NCBI RefSeq assembly: GCF_003999995.1
Contig: NZ_RJAD01000001.1
Location: 744,001-808,000, forward strand
Direction of reading: 5' to 3'
Source: Microbacterium sulfonylureivorans
GTDB lineage: Bacteria; Actinomycetota; Actinomycetes; Actinomycetales; Microbacteriaceae
DNA length: 64,000 nt
Below, one piece after another: positions 18,501 through 26,985 of the stretch. The position numbers and the translations under genes are program-made. Under the pieces are notes generated by a model, which saw only the letters and a list, made by a program, of their open reading frames with translations, searched no databases and had not been told where the DNA came from. Each line of letters opens with the position of its first letter. Within the stretch, counting starts at the first letter, position 1.

Positions 18501-19808
18501 GGTGCGCTCCCACCCGCCGTAGGGCTGCGCCGTCGTGGGGAGGCCCGCCTGCGTATAGAAGGAGTACAGGAAGCGCTCGGGATCGAGACTCAGCAGGTAC
18601 TCGATCATCTTCTCGTTGCTGTTCATGAGGTACGGGTCCTCGAGCAGCACCTCGCTGAGCTGGGTCTCCTCGAGATAGATCGAGGTCGACGCGCCCTCCT
18701 GGGGGACGGTGACCTCGAAGGTCTTCGTCACGGGTGCACTTCCTCCATAGGTCGCCGTCGCGGTGAGCGTCACCGTCGCGTCGGACGAGTCGGGCCGCGT
18801 GACGGACGCCGCGCCGTCCTCGATCGAGATGACGTCGCTGTCGGAGGACTCCCACGCGATGGTGGAGCCGTTCACCGAATCGGTCGGGAGTCCGAAGTCG
18901 GCGGCGACACTCGAGGGCACCGACAGACCGTCGAGTGCGCTCTGCGCGACGGTGGAGGGATCGAACGCCGGGTCGCCCTGCTGTGTGAGGGAGACGACAT
19001 CCGCCACCGTGGCGACGCCGTTGTACAGCGTGTAGTCGTCGAGCAGGCCGTTGACGTGCGCGCCGTTGTACTGCGGCCCGTTGTAGCCGAGCGTCTTCAC
19101 GGTCGTGCTCTCGCCCGTGATCACGCCGGTGGCGGTGCCGGTCGCCGCGTTCTTCACGGTCGAGATCTGGCGGACGCCGTTGCGGTAGAACGTCACGCCT
19201 TTGGTCGCCTTGTCGTACGTCACGACGACGTGGGTCCACTGACCTGTCGGGAAGAAGCCCGCCCGCGCGGTGTCGACCGCGACCTTGTAGGGCTGGCCGG
19301 ATGCCGGACCCACCGAGAGCACGAGCGGCGACGCGTCGCTCTCCGACGTGAGGTACCAGCCGGCCGAGTTGTACGGCAGCTTGCTCCACGCGAACACCTG
19401 CTCACCGGTCATGGTCGCGTTCGGCTTGAACCAGAACGACACGGTGAGGTCTGCCGGCTGAAGGTACGCGGCGGTGCCGAGACGGATGGCGTTCGTGCCG
19501 TTCAGGTTGAACGCCTGCCCGCGCACGCCCGTGCCGTAGGCCGCCGATCCCTTCTGCATCGTCACGGCGGCCGCGTTCGAGCTGGTGTCGGCGAGGTCAC
19601 CGTCGAACCGGAGGTCGAGCACCTTCGCCGACTCGATGGACAGGGGCGCCGCGAGCGCCGCGGCGGGGGCGACGAACGCCAGACCGCCGGCGGCGAGGAG
19701 GGTCGCGGTGGCGAGCGCCACCGCCTTGCGGAGCTTGTGCACGCGGGCGCCGCCCCCGGCGTCTGCCGCCGTCGCAGCGTCCCGTGAGAGCGTGTGCTTC
19801 CTCGCCAT
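15594..19808 (-). CDS. Secreted multidomain GH127-type beta-L-arabinofuranosidase with altered metal site
   Basis: 1404 residues. Signal peptide (about 12-48, ending ALAAP), LamG-like domain (about 50-230), Ig-like domain (about 270-365), DUF1680/GH127-type (alpha/alpha)6 catalytic region (about 370-900), Ig/cadherin-like domains, and the shared tail (1310-1404, Cys1320 and Cys1403). In GH127 enzymes a zinc ion is held by Glu-x-Cys and Cys-Cys, the first of that pair being the nucleophile. Here Glu709-x-Cys711 and Cys778 are present, but the next residue is Asp779 (FWCDHGTATES) instead of Cys. The ATG at 19808 has AAGGGG upstream; an ATG nine codons earlier lacks a ribosome site. It diverges from the GH43 gene at 20024 and is probably an extracellular arabinofuranosidase. 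Confidence 0.85.
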   Translation of the reverse strand: MARKHTLSRDAATAADAGGGARVHKLRKAVALATATLLAAGGLAFVAPAAALAAPLSIESAKVLDLRFDGDLADTSSNAAAVTMQKGSAAYGTGVRGQAFNLNGTNAIRLGTAAYLQPADLTVSFWFKPNATMTGEQVFAWSKLPYNSAGWYLTSESDASPLVLSVGPASGQPYKVAVDTARAGFFPTGQWTHVVVTYDKATKGVTFYRNGVRQISTVKNAATGTATGVITGESTTVKTLGYNGPQYNGAHVNGLLDDYTLYNGVATVADVVSLTQQGDPAFDPSTVAQSALDGLSVPSSVAADFGLPTDSVNGSTIAWESSDSDVISIEDGAASVTRPDSSDATVTLTATATYGGSAPVTKTFEVTVPQEGASTSIYLEETQLSEVLLEDPYLMNSNEKMIEYLLSLDPERFLYSFYTQAGLPTTAQPYGGWERTSGTRFQGHFFGHYISALSQSYATTTDAAIKAQLLAKLTTAVDGLDRAQKAYALLDPANAGYVAPFATSVLPSGGSGLLVPFYNLHKVLAGLLDAHQQAPEAVSAKALAVASGFGTWVRDWAGRQANPSSILATEYGGMNEALYELYSITENPVHKRAAEYFDEVTLFQQLAAGQDVLNGKHANTTIPKLIGALKRYTVFTDNPHLYATLTAAEKSSLGMYRTAAENFWQMVVDDHTYANGGNSYSEHFHAPETLYEHATSGTTSGYGENSTSEGCNEYNMLKLSRALFQVDPDVKYADFYESTYINTILASQNPETGMMTYFQPQTAGYAKIFGRPFDEFWCDHGTATESFTKLGDSIYFRKGSSVYVNMFRSSELTSEEQNLRLSQTADVPADDTVTFSVDSLDGGALADGTTLRLRVPAWVAGTPTLTVNGEGRDVASLESDGYLAVEVAAGDEITYVLPAEVAVDDGTENPNWVAFTYGPVLLATELNRTNVDASYVAGVLVRMSQADKSVNNNIVTADAEAFKAGIADNLVRIADGVNANGIETMRFKLQGVDAASEALTFEPYYSLYDARYATYMNLAQPDSAEAQALIRKGKEQLRIDETTIDSLTSFDNNNSEADKNYEFNKSGVGVWLGEGYRDGQIATDAYFQYDMIVDPTLPKNYLGVRYFGGDNGRTFDVYVNDVLLKHERVTNANGATSFYIQYDEIPAAVLDGIEATDSYKRNQNGDYVLDEDGEKIPVVTVRFQGNGTSYVGGVFGVYTTSKTTYGTDADLTGLSFEDGVLAPALTDGVYAYTATVPEDATTATFDADPAVPSGLVFVGDILIDDTLPRTVALAEGDAPTVLTLRATAQDHTTTATYRIEIVREDPAPPLTVTAVASARCVAGKAVLTVQASNASDVPVALTISTAYGSKQIATLAAGKTTAAAFTTRTAYLAAGTATVVGSATVDGQAVSVTSTAAYPVLSCG

Positions 19809-19847
19809 GGTCAGGGCCCCTTCGTCCTGTCCCATCGCGCGCGCTGC

Positions 19848-19905
19848 TGTTAGCGCTATCAGATGGGTTGGGACAATTGTTAGCGCGCACTACCGCGCGT
19901 GTCAA
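19848..19905 (-). promoter_or_regulatory. Promoter and two operators for the GH127 gene
   Basis: Minus-strand TTGACA (19900-19905), 17 bases, TAACAA (19877-19882). One operator, TGTTAGCGCGCACT (19878-19891), covers the -10 and spacer. A second, TGTTAGCGCTATCA (19848-19861), lies just downstream of the start point. This is a classic double-operator repression layout. Confidence 0.65.
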
Positions 19906-19931
19906 GCATCGGGGCAAAGGAAGGACAACCC

Positions 19932-19960
19932 TTGCCCGAGCGCGAAGTGAGCGCTAACAT
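19932..19960 (+). promoter_or_regulatory. Promoter and operator for the GH43 gene at 20024
   Basis: TTGCCC (19932-19937), 17 bases, TAACAT (19955-19960). The operator at 19946-19959 (AGTGAGCGCTAACA, on the other strand TGTTAGCGCTCACT) overlaps the -10 box. With the two sites at 19848 and 19878 it makes a three-operator divergent control region. Confidence 0.65.
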
Positions 19961-20023
19961 TCCCCCGCGCCTCCCGCACGACTCTCGTGCTTCGACCCGG
20001 CCGCGCACAGCAAAGGAGCTGGA

Positions 20024-22720
20024 GTGAACCCCACGCCTCGATCTGCCTCGCTCACTCGACGCCGCAGCCCCGGGCGCCGCGCCGTGGCCGCTCTGGTCGG
20101 CGCCGCGCTCGTCACCGCCGCGCTGGTCCCGCTCGGCGGAGCCGCCGCGGCAGGCGCGACCGCCGCGGCACCCACCTCCGGGCTTCTCGCCGAGTACCTC
20201 TTCGATCAGACGGCGGGTGCCAGCATCCCGAACCGCGTCAGCGGCGGTGCCGCCGCCGCCGTCGTCAACGGCACCGACGCGCAGTGGACGGGATCATCTC
20301 TGGTGCTCGCGGGCGGAGCGAAGACGAGCGCGAGCGCGAACTGGGTGCGCCTGCCCGACAACATCCTCAGCGGCAAGACCTCGGCGACCGTCACGATCGA
20401 GACGAAGCTCGACCTGACCATGAAGAGCAATTGGAACTTCCTCTGGAACATCGGCAGCGACTCGACGACGCAGTACTACTTCGCCTCGGTGCGCGACAAC
20501 CCTCGCACGACGATCACGACCAACGGCGGTGGCGGCGAGGTCAACGCCCGCTCCGGCGCCGCTCTGGATGCCGACCGCTGGTACAGCCTGACGTCGGTCA
20601 TCGACGGCGCGGCCGGTCACATCACGTTCTATGTCGACGGCGTGCAGGTCGCCCGCACCAGCACGACCCTGACCCCGGCATCCATCACCGATCAGACGCT
20701 CAACGCGATCGGCCGGGCTCCGTACCCCGACCCGATGTACAAGGGCGAGGTGTCGACGTTCCGCGTGTACGACCGTGCCCTCACGGCCGCCGAGGTGACC
20801 GACGTGTCGGTGGCGGATGCCGCCATCCATGCCGCATCGTTCCAGCAGGCGGCGCAGACCGTCGCCGACGGGGTCGCCGCCGTGACGTTCGACGAGGCCG
20901 TCACGACCCTCCCCACCTACGGTGGACGCGTGACCTGGTCGTCCGGCGATCCTGCGATCGAGATCGGCGCCGACGGCGTCACGGCCACCGCCGAGCAGCC
21001 CGCGGCGGGCGGGCAGCCGCTCGAGACCACGCTCACCGCGACCGCCACGGTGCGCGGCGCGACCGCGACGCGTCAGGTCCCGGTCACGGTGCAGCCGGAG
21101 GCTGCGGCCGAGGACGCGTTCGGCTACGCCATGGTCCACTTCATCGAGGACTCCGCGGGCTACGCCGAGAAGATCTACCTCGATGTCTCGCGCGGCGACG
21201 ACCCCGAGCAGTGGGACCCGCTCAACGCGGGCCGGCCGATCCTGGCGTCCGACCTCGGCACGACCGGCATCCGCGACCCCTACCTGACCTACAACCCCGA
21301 GACCGAGACGTACTACATCATCGCCACCGATCTGCGGGTCTTCGGCGGCGACCGCGGCGTGACCGGCTGCACCGAGTGGTGCCACTGGAGCTCGAAGGGC
21401 AGCACCAAGCTCAACGTCTGGGAGTCCAAGGACCTCGTGACGTGGAGCGATCTGCGACAGTTCGACGTCGCACTGTCCGACGGCGCGAAGGTCGGAGAGT
21501 TCGGCATGGCGTGGGCGCCCGAGGCCACGTGGGTCGACGACTACTACCCCGACGGCAGCGGCGCGTTCGTCGTGTACTGGTCGTCGAACGTGTACGCGAA
21601 CGCCGAGCACACCGGATCGTCGTACTCCCGCATCCTGTGGGGCGCGACGCCGGACTTCAGCCAGGAGTCGTACGAGTACGGCGGGGTGTTCATCGATGCG
21701 GGCGGCAACACCATCGACACGACGATCATCCAGAACGACGGCAAGACCTACCGCATCACCAAGGACAACTCGGCCGGCAAGGGCATCTACCTCGAGTCGA
21801 CGCCGGCGGCGGAGTGGTGGAAGCCCGCGGCGACATGGACGCAGCTGCAGACGCGCATCGGCGCGGTGTGGGCAGGCGGGAACGCCGGCGGCGTGGAGGG
21901 CCCCGCGGTCTTCCAGCGCCACGGCGAGGACAAGTGGTACCTCTACGTCGACGTCATCCCGTCGACCGGATACCGTCCGATGGAGACGACGGACCTCGAC
22001 GCCGGCTTCACGCAGCTCGTGAGCAGCAGCTTCTTCATGGCGCCGAGCACCAAGCACGGCGGCATCGTCGGGCTCACGAAGGCACAGTACGACGAGATCC
22101 GTGAAGCGGATGCCGCGACCGCCGTCGTGACCGACCTGGGCGCCGTCGAGGTCGAGGCCGACAGCACGTCCGACGCGGTGCGCGCGGAGCTGCCGGCCGA
22201 AGCCGACGTGGAGCTCGCCTACGGTCGAGGGACGGCGTCGCAGCCCGTGACGTGGGATCTGTCCGACGTCGACACGTCCGAGGCCGGCACATACGAAGTG
22301 ACCGGCACGGTGCGCACGATCGGCGCGAACCCCAATCAGTGGGTCGGCACCGGCGGCTCGACGGCGTGGAACGCACCGGGCAAGGCGCTGTACAGCTCGA
22401 CCGCGGTCACGGTGACGGCCGACGTCGTCGTCGCCGCCCCCGTGCTTCCGGTCACCGTGACCGCCGACACGCGCTGCATCGCCGGCAAGGTCACGCTCAC
22501 GGTCAAGGCGACGAACGACGGCGCGGCGCCGGTGGCGCTGGAGGTGTCGACGACGTACGGCTCGAAGTCGATCGCGGTCGTGCAGCCCGGCAACGGCACC
22601 GCCGCCGCGTTCTCGACCCGTCAGGGCTCGATCACCGGCGGCACCGTGACGGTCGACGTCACCGCCGCGGGTGACAGCGCCGAGGCATCCGCTTCCTACG
22701 CAGCCGCTGCCTGCGGCTAG
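20024..22720 (+). CDS. Secreted GH43 arabinanase/arabinofuranosidase-type enzyme
   Basis: 898 residues, GTG start at 20024 behind AAAGGAG. Signal peptide (about 1-48), LamG domain (about 50-250), Ig-like domain (about 270-360), GH43 propeller (about 365-690) with IRDPYL (about 416), AWAPEATW (about 496), DTTIIQND (about 564) and GGVEGPAVF (about 623). A second Ig-like domain (TYEVTGTV) and the shared tail (808-898; Cys818 and Cys897) follow. The three acidic positions expected for GH43 are present. It is transcribed divergently from the large GH127 gene under shared operators. GH43 enzymes act on alpha-L-arabinofuranosyl or xylosyl linkages; with this context arabinan side chains are most likely. 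Confidence 0.88.
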   Translation: MNPTPRSASLTRRRSPGRRAVAALVGAALVTAALVPLGGAAAAGATAAAPTSGLLAEYLFDQTAGASIPNRVSGGAAAAVVNGTDAQWTGSSLVLAGGAKTSASANWVRLPDNILSGKTSATVTIETKLDLTMKSNWNFLWNIGSDSTTQYYFASVRDNPRTTITTNGGGGEVNARSGAALDADRWYSLTSVIDGAAGHITFYVDGVQVARTSTTLTPASITDQTLNAIGRAPYPDPMYKGEVSTFRVYDRALTAAEVTDVSVADAAIHAASFQQAAQTVADGVAAVTFDEAVTTLPTYGGRVTWSSGDPAIEIGADGVTATAEQPAAGGQPLETTLTATATVRGATATRQVPVTVQPEAAAEDAFGYAMVHFIEDSAGYAEKIYLDVSRGDDPEQWDPLNAGRPILASDLGTTGIRDPYLTYNPETETYYIIATDLRVFGGDRGVTGCTEWCHWSSKGSTKLNVWESKDLVTWSDLRQFDVALSDGAKVGEFGMAWAPEATWVDDYYPDGSGAFVVYWSSNVYANAEHTGSSYSRILWGATPDFSQESYEYGGVFIDAGGNTIDTTIIQNDGKTYRITKDNSAGKGIYLESTPAAEWWKPAATWTQLQTRIGAVWAGGNAGGVEGPAVFQRHGEDKWYLYVDVIPSTGYRPMETTDLDAGFTQLVSSSFFMAPSTKHGGIVGLTKAQYDEIREADAATAVVTDLGAVEVEADSTSDAVRAELPAEADVELAYGRGTASQPVTWDLSDVDTSEAGTYEVTGTVRTIGANPNQWVGTGGSTAWNAPGKALYSSTAVTVTADVVVAAPVLPVTVTADTRCIAGKVTLTVKATNDGAAPVALEVSTTYGSKSIAVVQPGNGTAAAFSTRQGSITGGTVTVDVTAAGDSAEASASYAAAACG

Positions 22721-22736
22721 GCCGCGGACAGATGCC

Positions 22737-22772
22737 CGAGCGCCCCGTCGACCTCGGTCGGCGGGGCGCTCG
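22737..22772 (+). terminator. Terminator hairpin after the GH43 gene
   Basis: Perfect 10-base arms CGAGCGCCCC / GGGGCGCTCG with an additional inner CGACC/GGTCG stem, 17 bases after the TAG stop. Confidence 0.75.
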
Positions 22773-23050
22773 CGTTGCACCGTGTCGAGCCCTCCGGGTC
22801 GCGGGCGTTCGGCGTTGCGTCGTGTCGAGCCGGCGGGCACAGAATCAGACCGCGAGCCGGACACGCCGACCTGGCCGCGCCGCATCCGGCGTGTCGACGA
22901 CGATGTCCGACGCCGTGCATGCCCGCGCACGGGCGGACCGGTCGCCGAGCGGGCGGACGGGACGACGCCCGCGCCCTCGAGACGCCTTCGTCGCGTCGCT
23001 GCGCTCCTCCCTCAGCGAGCCACCGCTCCCGGTCGTTGAGCGCGCGACAG
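22773..23050. other. Spacer between convergent genes, no gene seen
   Basis: The 22721-23117 gap lies between two converging GH43 genes. Apart from the two hairpins listed separately, I see only GC-rich sequence. Open frames here give Arg/Pro/Ala-rich peptides without ribosome sites or recognisable motifs. Confidence 0.5.
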
Positions 23051-23083
23051 CGCGCCGCGGGGTGTGTCGTCACCCGCGGCGCG
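23051..23083 (-). terminator. Terminator hairpin for the minus-strand GH43 gene
   Basis: CGCGCCGCGGG pairs perfectly with CCCGCGGCGCG (23073-23083) across an 11-base loop, 35 bases beyond the stop of the 23118-26630 gene. The symmetry would also work on the other strand. Confidence 0.7.
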
Positions 23084-23117
23084 CGTCGCGACGGCCGCGC
23101 AGGGCGGCCGGGTCAGG

Positions 23118-26100
23118 TCACCCGCACGAGGCGGGCGCGGTGCTCATCTCCGTGGTGTCGGTCACCGGAGAGCCGCCGACGGTGGCCGATGCCGTGAGTG
23201 TGATCGACCCCGTGGGGATCGCCTGCAGGCGCGTCGTGAAGGTCGCCGACGAGGTCTTCCCCGCCGGCACAGATGCGAACGTCTTCGTGCCGTACGGCCC
23301 TACGGCGGTGATCGCCACCGGCACGTCGTCCGCGTTCGACACGGAGAGGGTCTGAACGACCTTTCCGGCGACGCAGCGCGCGCCGACGACCGCGGTCACG
23401 TCGAGCTCCGGCGCAGGGTCGGCCACCACCTCGACCGTCACCGAGACGGTCCGGTTGTCGGGAGCCACCTCCTCGTCGCCCTCCATGTCGAAGACCGGCA
23501 GGCCGTCGGCGGCCCAGTGGACCCGACGCACGAACATGTCGCGGCCGGACAGCCCGTTGTTGTCGGTGCGGGCATGGAACACGTAGAGGAGGTTGTCGTC
23601 CTCGTCGTGGGACCACATGCCATGACCCGTGCCGAGCTGCCAGGCCCCGTTGAAGACGCCCGACTTCTGGATGGGGTAGTTGAGCTTCGACCACGCGGCG
23701 GGATCGGTGAGGTCGACCCCGGCTCCCGCCGTGGCGGTCGCGAGGCCGGTGGTGTAGCTGTCGCCGACCGTGGATCCGGAGTAGATCAGGTTCAGCACAC
23801 CGTCGTGGGCGAACACGTTCGGCCCCTCGGCGATCGTGTTGTCCCATGCGTACTCCGGCGCGAGGATGCGCACGGGCTCCGACGTGAGGCGGGTCGGGTT
23901 GGCCGGATCCATCTTCGCGATGAACAGCGAGCCGAGCATCTGCCAGATGTAGTACGACTGCCCGGAGTCCTCCAGGTACGTCATGTCCAGCGAGATCCCC
24001 TGCACCGTGTTGAGCGCGCCGCCGCCCGAGCGGAGCACCTTCTGCGGCTTGCTCCAGTTCGCGGGGACGGCCGGATCCAGGTCGTCGCCCGCGGCATCCT
24101 GCTCCAGCTGCATGATGCTCGCACGGCCGGTCCACATGTCGGGCTGCCCGTTCGAGCCGTTGTAGCAGGGCATGAAGAGGATCGAGAGCCTCCCGCCGAT
24201 GACGTGGTACTCCGGAGCCCAGAAGCATCCGGTCATGACACCGCCGTCGGCGTCCGTGTCGCCCCGGCGCAGCAGGTCGATCTCGACGTTGCGGCCCGCG
24301 TCGATCGCCTCATCCGAGAGGTCCTCGATGCTGTCGGCGATGCGGATGGGCATGTGCCCGCCGCCCTGGGGGTTGATGTTGCCGCCGTAGATGTCCTCGG
24401 TGGCGATCATCAGGAACTTCTCCTGGCCGTTCCAGTCGTAGCGGAACACCGACGGGTCGGCCCGCTCGTCCGCGAACGGCGTGGCGTACTCCGTCTGCTT
24501 CACGCGGCCTGTGACCTCGTAGGTTCCGGGGGCGCCGGTGTCGACCGCGTCGACGGATGCCGCGTCCCACGCGATGGCACGCGAGGCGTCGGAGCCGTCG
24601 TCGTACGCCAGCTGGACACGCTGCGGCAGGTCGGCCGCGCCGAACGCGTCGCCCTCGTCGATCGTGACGTCGTCGAGCTCGGCCACCCCGGTGTTGAGGA
24701 TGCGGCCGAAGCGCACCTGGAGGGCTTCGACCGTGTCGGCCTCGACGGGAAGCGCGTTGCCGGTCGAGTAGTTCGGGATGCCGGTGCCGGCGGCACCCGC
24801 CGTGGCCTCGATCGTCCCGCGCTGCTCCGCCGTGCGGCCGACGCCGCCGGCCAGCTCGGTGAACGTCGTGTACATCGCCGCGCCCGCGTCGGATGTCCAG
24901 CTGACCACGTACCGGTCGGCGGCGGTGTCGTAGACGGCAGCCGGCTGGTTCACGCCGCTCGTGACACCGAGGTCGATCATGCCGACCTCCTCGTACGAGC
25001 GCAGATCTGCCGTCCGCGCGAACAGCACGCGCGAGGTCTGGGTGCCGTCGGAGGCGCCGCCGCGTGCGGTGCGCGTGGCCACGACGCCGAACCCGCCGTC
25101 GGCGAGGCGGAAGAGGTGCGGGTCCTTGAGACTCCGGATGATGCCCTCGCTCGTGCCGTTCGCCGGCGGCGGCGTGGACGTCTTGGCGAAGAAGATGCCG
25201 TAGTTCTCGTTCAGCGGAGTCCAGCCGTCGCCGTCATCCAGCGCGAGGTGCATGCTGAGCGCGACGTCGGCGTTGTTGGCCTCGGTGACCGACGTGGGAA
25301 CGCGGCTGTACGCGAGGAGCTGCGATGTCGTGGCGGCCGGAAGCACTCGGACGTCGAAGGTCCGGTCGACCCCGGCGCCGGTCGACTCATCGGTGACGCG
25401 GACGGTGATCTCGGCATCCGTCTCGACCTCCGAGTCGGAGACGATCGCGTCGTCGACGGTCACGCCCGCGCTGACGGACGTGACCTCGACGGCGGTGCCG
25501 GACGGAGCGGCGGGAAGGGGGGTGCCCGATTCCACGACGGGGGGGATGACGAAGCGGGACGCGAGCCGCGCCGCACGATCTGCCGCGGACTCGGTCGACG
25601 GCAGCACCGTCACGGTGATGGTCTTGGTGGCGGTGAAGCCGCGCACCGAGGCGGAGGCGGTGAGCTCGACCTCGACGGCGGGCTGCCCGGCCAGCGGTGC
25701 GTTCACGGTGCCGTCGGGGGCGACGATCGACGCGTCGCTCGAGGTCCACGTCACTCGCCCGCTCGCCGTCGGAAGGTCGATGTCGGTCGACGTCTCACGG
25801 TCGGCGAGAGCGAGGGCGTCGAGGATCGCCTGTGCCTGCGCCTCGAGCACCGCAGCGTGCGGTGTCGCATCGGCGGCTGAGACGTCGGTGACCTCCGTCG
25901 CCGAGAGCGCGCGGTCGTACACGCGGAAGGACGAGATCGCGCCCTGGAAGAGCGGGTCCGGCCACGGCGCGCGGCCGATGGTGTTGAGCGACTGGTCCAC
26001 CACGTCGCCCGGCGTGAACTCGATCGGGCCGTGAGCGACGCGCGTGCCGTTGAGGAAGAGGGATGCCGTGCCCGCCGCGCCATCGACGACGGATGCCACG

Positions 26101-26630
26101 TTGACCCACTGGCCCGCGGTGATGCCGCACGAGCTCGACGAGACGAGGCGCTCGACGCCGCCGGCCTTGATGCCGACGAGGGGCGCTCGCCCGGAACCGC
26201 AGTTCAGGGAGGCGAAGAAGTACTCGGTCGCCGAAGACTCGTTTCCGATGTTCCAAAGGAAGTGGAAGCCGTTCAGCATCGCCTGCGACGCCTGGACTTC
26301 GGCCACGACGGTCGCGGACTCCGCCCCCGCGAGCAGGTCGTCGGGCAGCTCCACCCAGTTGCCCGTCGAGGTCTTGGCGCCCCCGCGGAGGGTGAGGGCG
26401 GAACCGGTCCAGTCCGACGGCTGGAGGTTGCGGATCGTCGCCGGCCCGAGGCCCGAGCCGCTCGCGCCGTTGGGCACCTCGCCGCCCGACGCCTGCGAGA
26501 AGGCGTAGGCGGCGATGAGGCCTTCGGTGGGCGCATCGGCGGCTGCGGCCGTCACGCCCATGCCGAGGACCATCGCCCCGGCGGCGGTGAAGACCAGTGC
26601 GCTTCTTCGAGCGCGTGAAGACAGACTCAT
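23118..26630 (-). CDS. Secreted protein with two GH43-like propeller regions
   Basis: 1170 residues. Signal peptide (about 1-36), LamG domain (about 38-260), Ig-like repeats (about 270-440), a first propeller-like region (about 440-620) with KDPHLFRLADGG (about 507) and SWTSDAG, then an Ig-like insert. A second, fuller GH43 region follows (about 720-1050) with ADPSVFRYDW (about 727), CFWAPEYHV (about 805) and AEGPNVFAHDG (about 937), then the shared tail (about 1073-1170, RCVAGK and terminal SCG). The second region carries the catalytic-type Asp and Glu positions; the first looks partial and may bind sugar. The ATG at 26630 follows GGAGAG at five bases and is preferred over a GTG two codons upstream. 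Confidence 0.82.
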   Translation of the reverse strand: MSLSSRARRSALVFTAAGAMVLGMGVTAAAADAPTEGLIAAYAFSQASGGEVPNGASGSGLGPATIRNLQPSDWTGSALTLRGGAKTSTGNWVELPDDLLAGAESATVVAEVQASQAMLNGFHFLWNIGNESSATEYFFASLNCGSGRAPLVGIKAGGVERLVSSSSCGITAGQWVNVASVVDGAAGTASLFLNGTRVAHGPIEFTPGDVVDQSLNTIGRAPWPDPLFQGAISSFRVYDRALSATEVTDVSAADATPHAAVLEAQAQAILDALALADRETSTDIDLPTASGRVTWTSSDASIVAPDGTVNAPLAGQPAVEVELTASASVRGFTATKTITVTVLPSTESAADRAARLASRFVIPPVVESGTPLPAAPSGTAVEVTSVSAGVTVDDAIVSDSEVETDAEITVRVTDESTGAGVDRTFDVRVLPAATTSQLLAYSRVPTSVTEANNADVALSMHLALDDGDGWTPLNENYGIFFAKTSTPPPANGTSEGIIRSLKDPHLFRLADGGFGVVATRTARGGASDGTQTSRVLFARTADLRSYEEVGMIDLGVTSGVNQPAAVYDTAADRYVVSWTSDAGAAMYTTFTELAGGVGRTAEQRGTIEATAGAAGTGIPNYSTGNALPVEADTVEALQVRFGRILNTGVAELDDVTIDEGDAFGAADLPQRVQLAYDDGSDASRAIAWDAASVDAVDTGAPGTYEVTGRVKQTEYATPFADERADPSVFRYDWNGQEKFLMIATEDIYGGNINPQGGGHMPIRIADSIEDLSDEAIDAGRNVEIDLLRRGDTDADGGVMTGCFWAPEYHVIGGRLSILFMPCYNGSNGQPDMWTGRASIMQLEQDAAGDDLDPAVPANWSKPQKVLRSGGGALNTVQGISLDMTYLEDSGQSYYIWQMLGSLFIAKMDPANPTRLTSEPVRILAPEYAWDNTIAEGPNVFAHDGVLNLIYSGSTVGDSYTTGLATATAGAGVDLTDPAAWSKLNYPIQKSGVFNGAWQLGTGHGMWSHDEDDNLLYVFHARTDNNGLSGRDMFVRRVHWAADGLPVFDMEGDEEVAPDNRTVSVTVEVVADPAPELDVTAVVGARCVAGKVVQTLSVSNADDVPVAITAVGPYGTKTFASVPAGKTSSATFTTRLQAIPTGSITLTASATVGGSPVTDTTEMSTAPASCG

Positions 26631-26670
26631 ATCCACTCTCCGTCAAGTGACTGCACATCATCGAACAGAC

Positions 26671-26696
26671 TGTTATCGCTCACATTAGCGCTAACG
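26671..26696 (-). promoter_or_regulatory. Overlapping LacI-type operators upstream of the GH43 gene
   Basis: TGTTATCGCTCACA (26671-26684) and CATTAGCGCTAACG (26683-26696; core TTAGCGCTAA is a perfect palindrome) lie 41-66 bases upstream of the minus-strand GH43 start. No confident -35/-10 pair was found for this gene, though TAATGT on the minus strand within the second site could be a -10. Confidence 0.55.
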
Positions 26697-26761
26697 CGAC
26701 GACGGACGACAGGCTTCTTGTGCCCAAACCTCACAATGGGGTGCGTCAAGCATGAGAAGTC

Positions 26762-26851
26762 TGTTACCGATAACGGTTTCGGTGGACGCACCCTTGACAT
26801 CAGTCGGGCGCCGGATCTAGCGTGGGGCGATCCGGAGTGTTTCCGGTAACA
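26762..26851 (+). promoter_or_regulatory. Promoter and flanking operators for the GH43 gene at 26986
   Basis: TTGACA (26794-26799), 18 bases, TAGCGT (26818-26823). TGTTACCGATAACG (26762-26775) sits just upstream of the -35 and TGTTTCCGGTAACA (26838-26851) just downstream of the start point, so a dimer or looped tetramer could bracket the promoter. Both have a CCGG-type core, unlike the GCGC core at 19848. About 135 bases of leader follow with no gene. Confidence 0.6.
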
Positions 26852-26985
26852 CTGAGAGTCCCGAGACCGCGCAGCCGCGGTTCACAGGATTGCGCGATGA
26901 CGCACAACGAGTCTGCCGAGACGGCGACGTCCACGGCCTGGGGTTCCTCGCATCGCCGCAATCGACGAGAGCGAGGAAGCAGAGC

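Noticed and set aside
15531..19787. Very long open frame on the plus strand opposite the GH127 gene
   Set aside because: High GC leaves antisense frames open. The predicted product is Arg/Val/Gly/Asp-rich without motifs, and the minus-strand frame encodes a clear enzyme. The same applies to the long plus-strand frame at 35430-40442 and to minus-strand frames at 26800-30312 and 60638-63985.
22732..23355. Plus-strand open frame between convergent GH43 genes
   Set aside because: It crosses two terminator-type hairpins, overlaps the 3' end of a real gene antisense, and gives low-complexity peptide.
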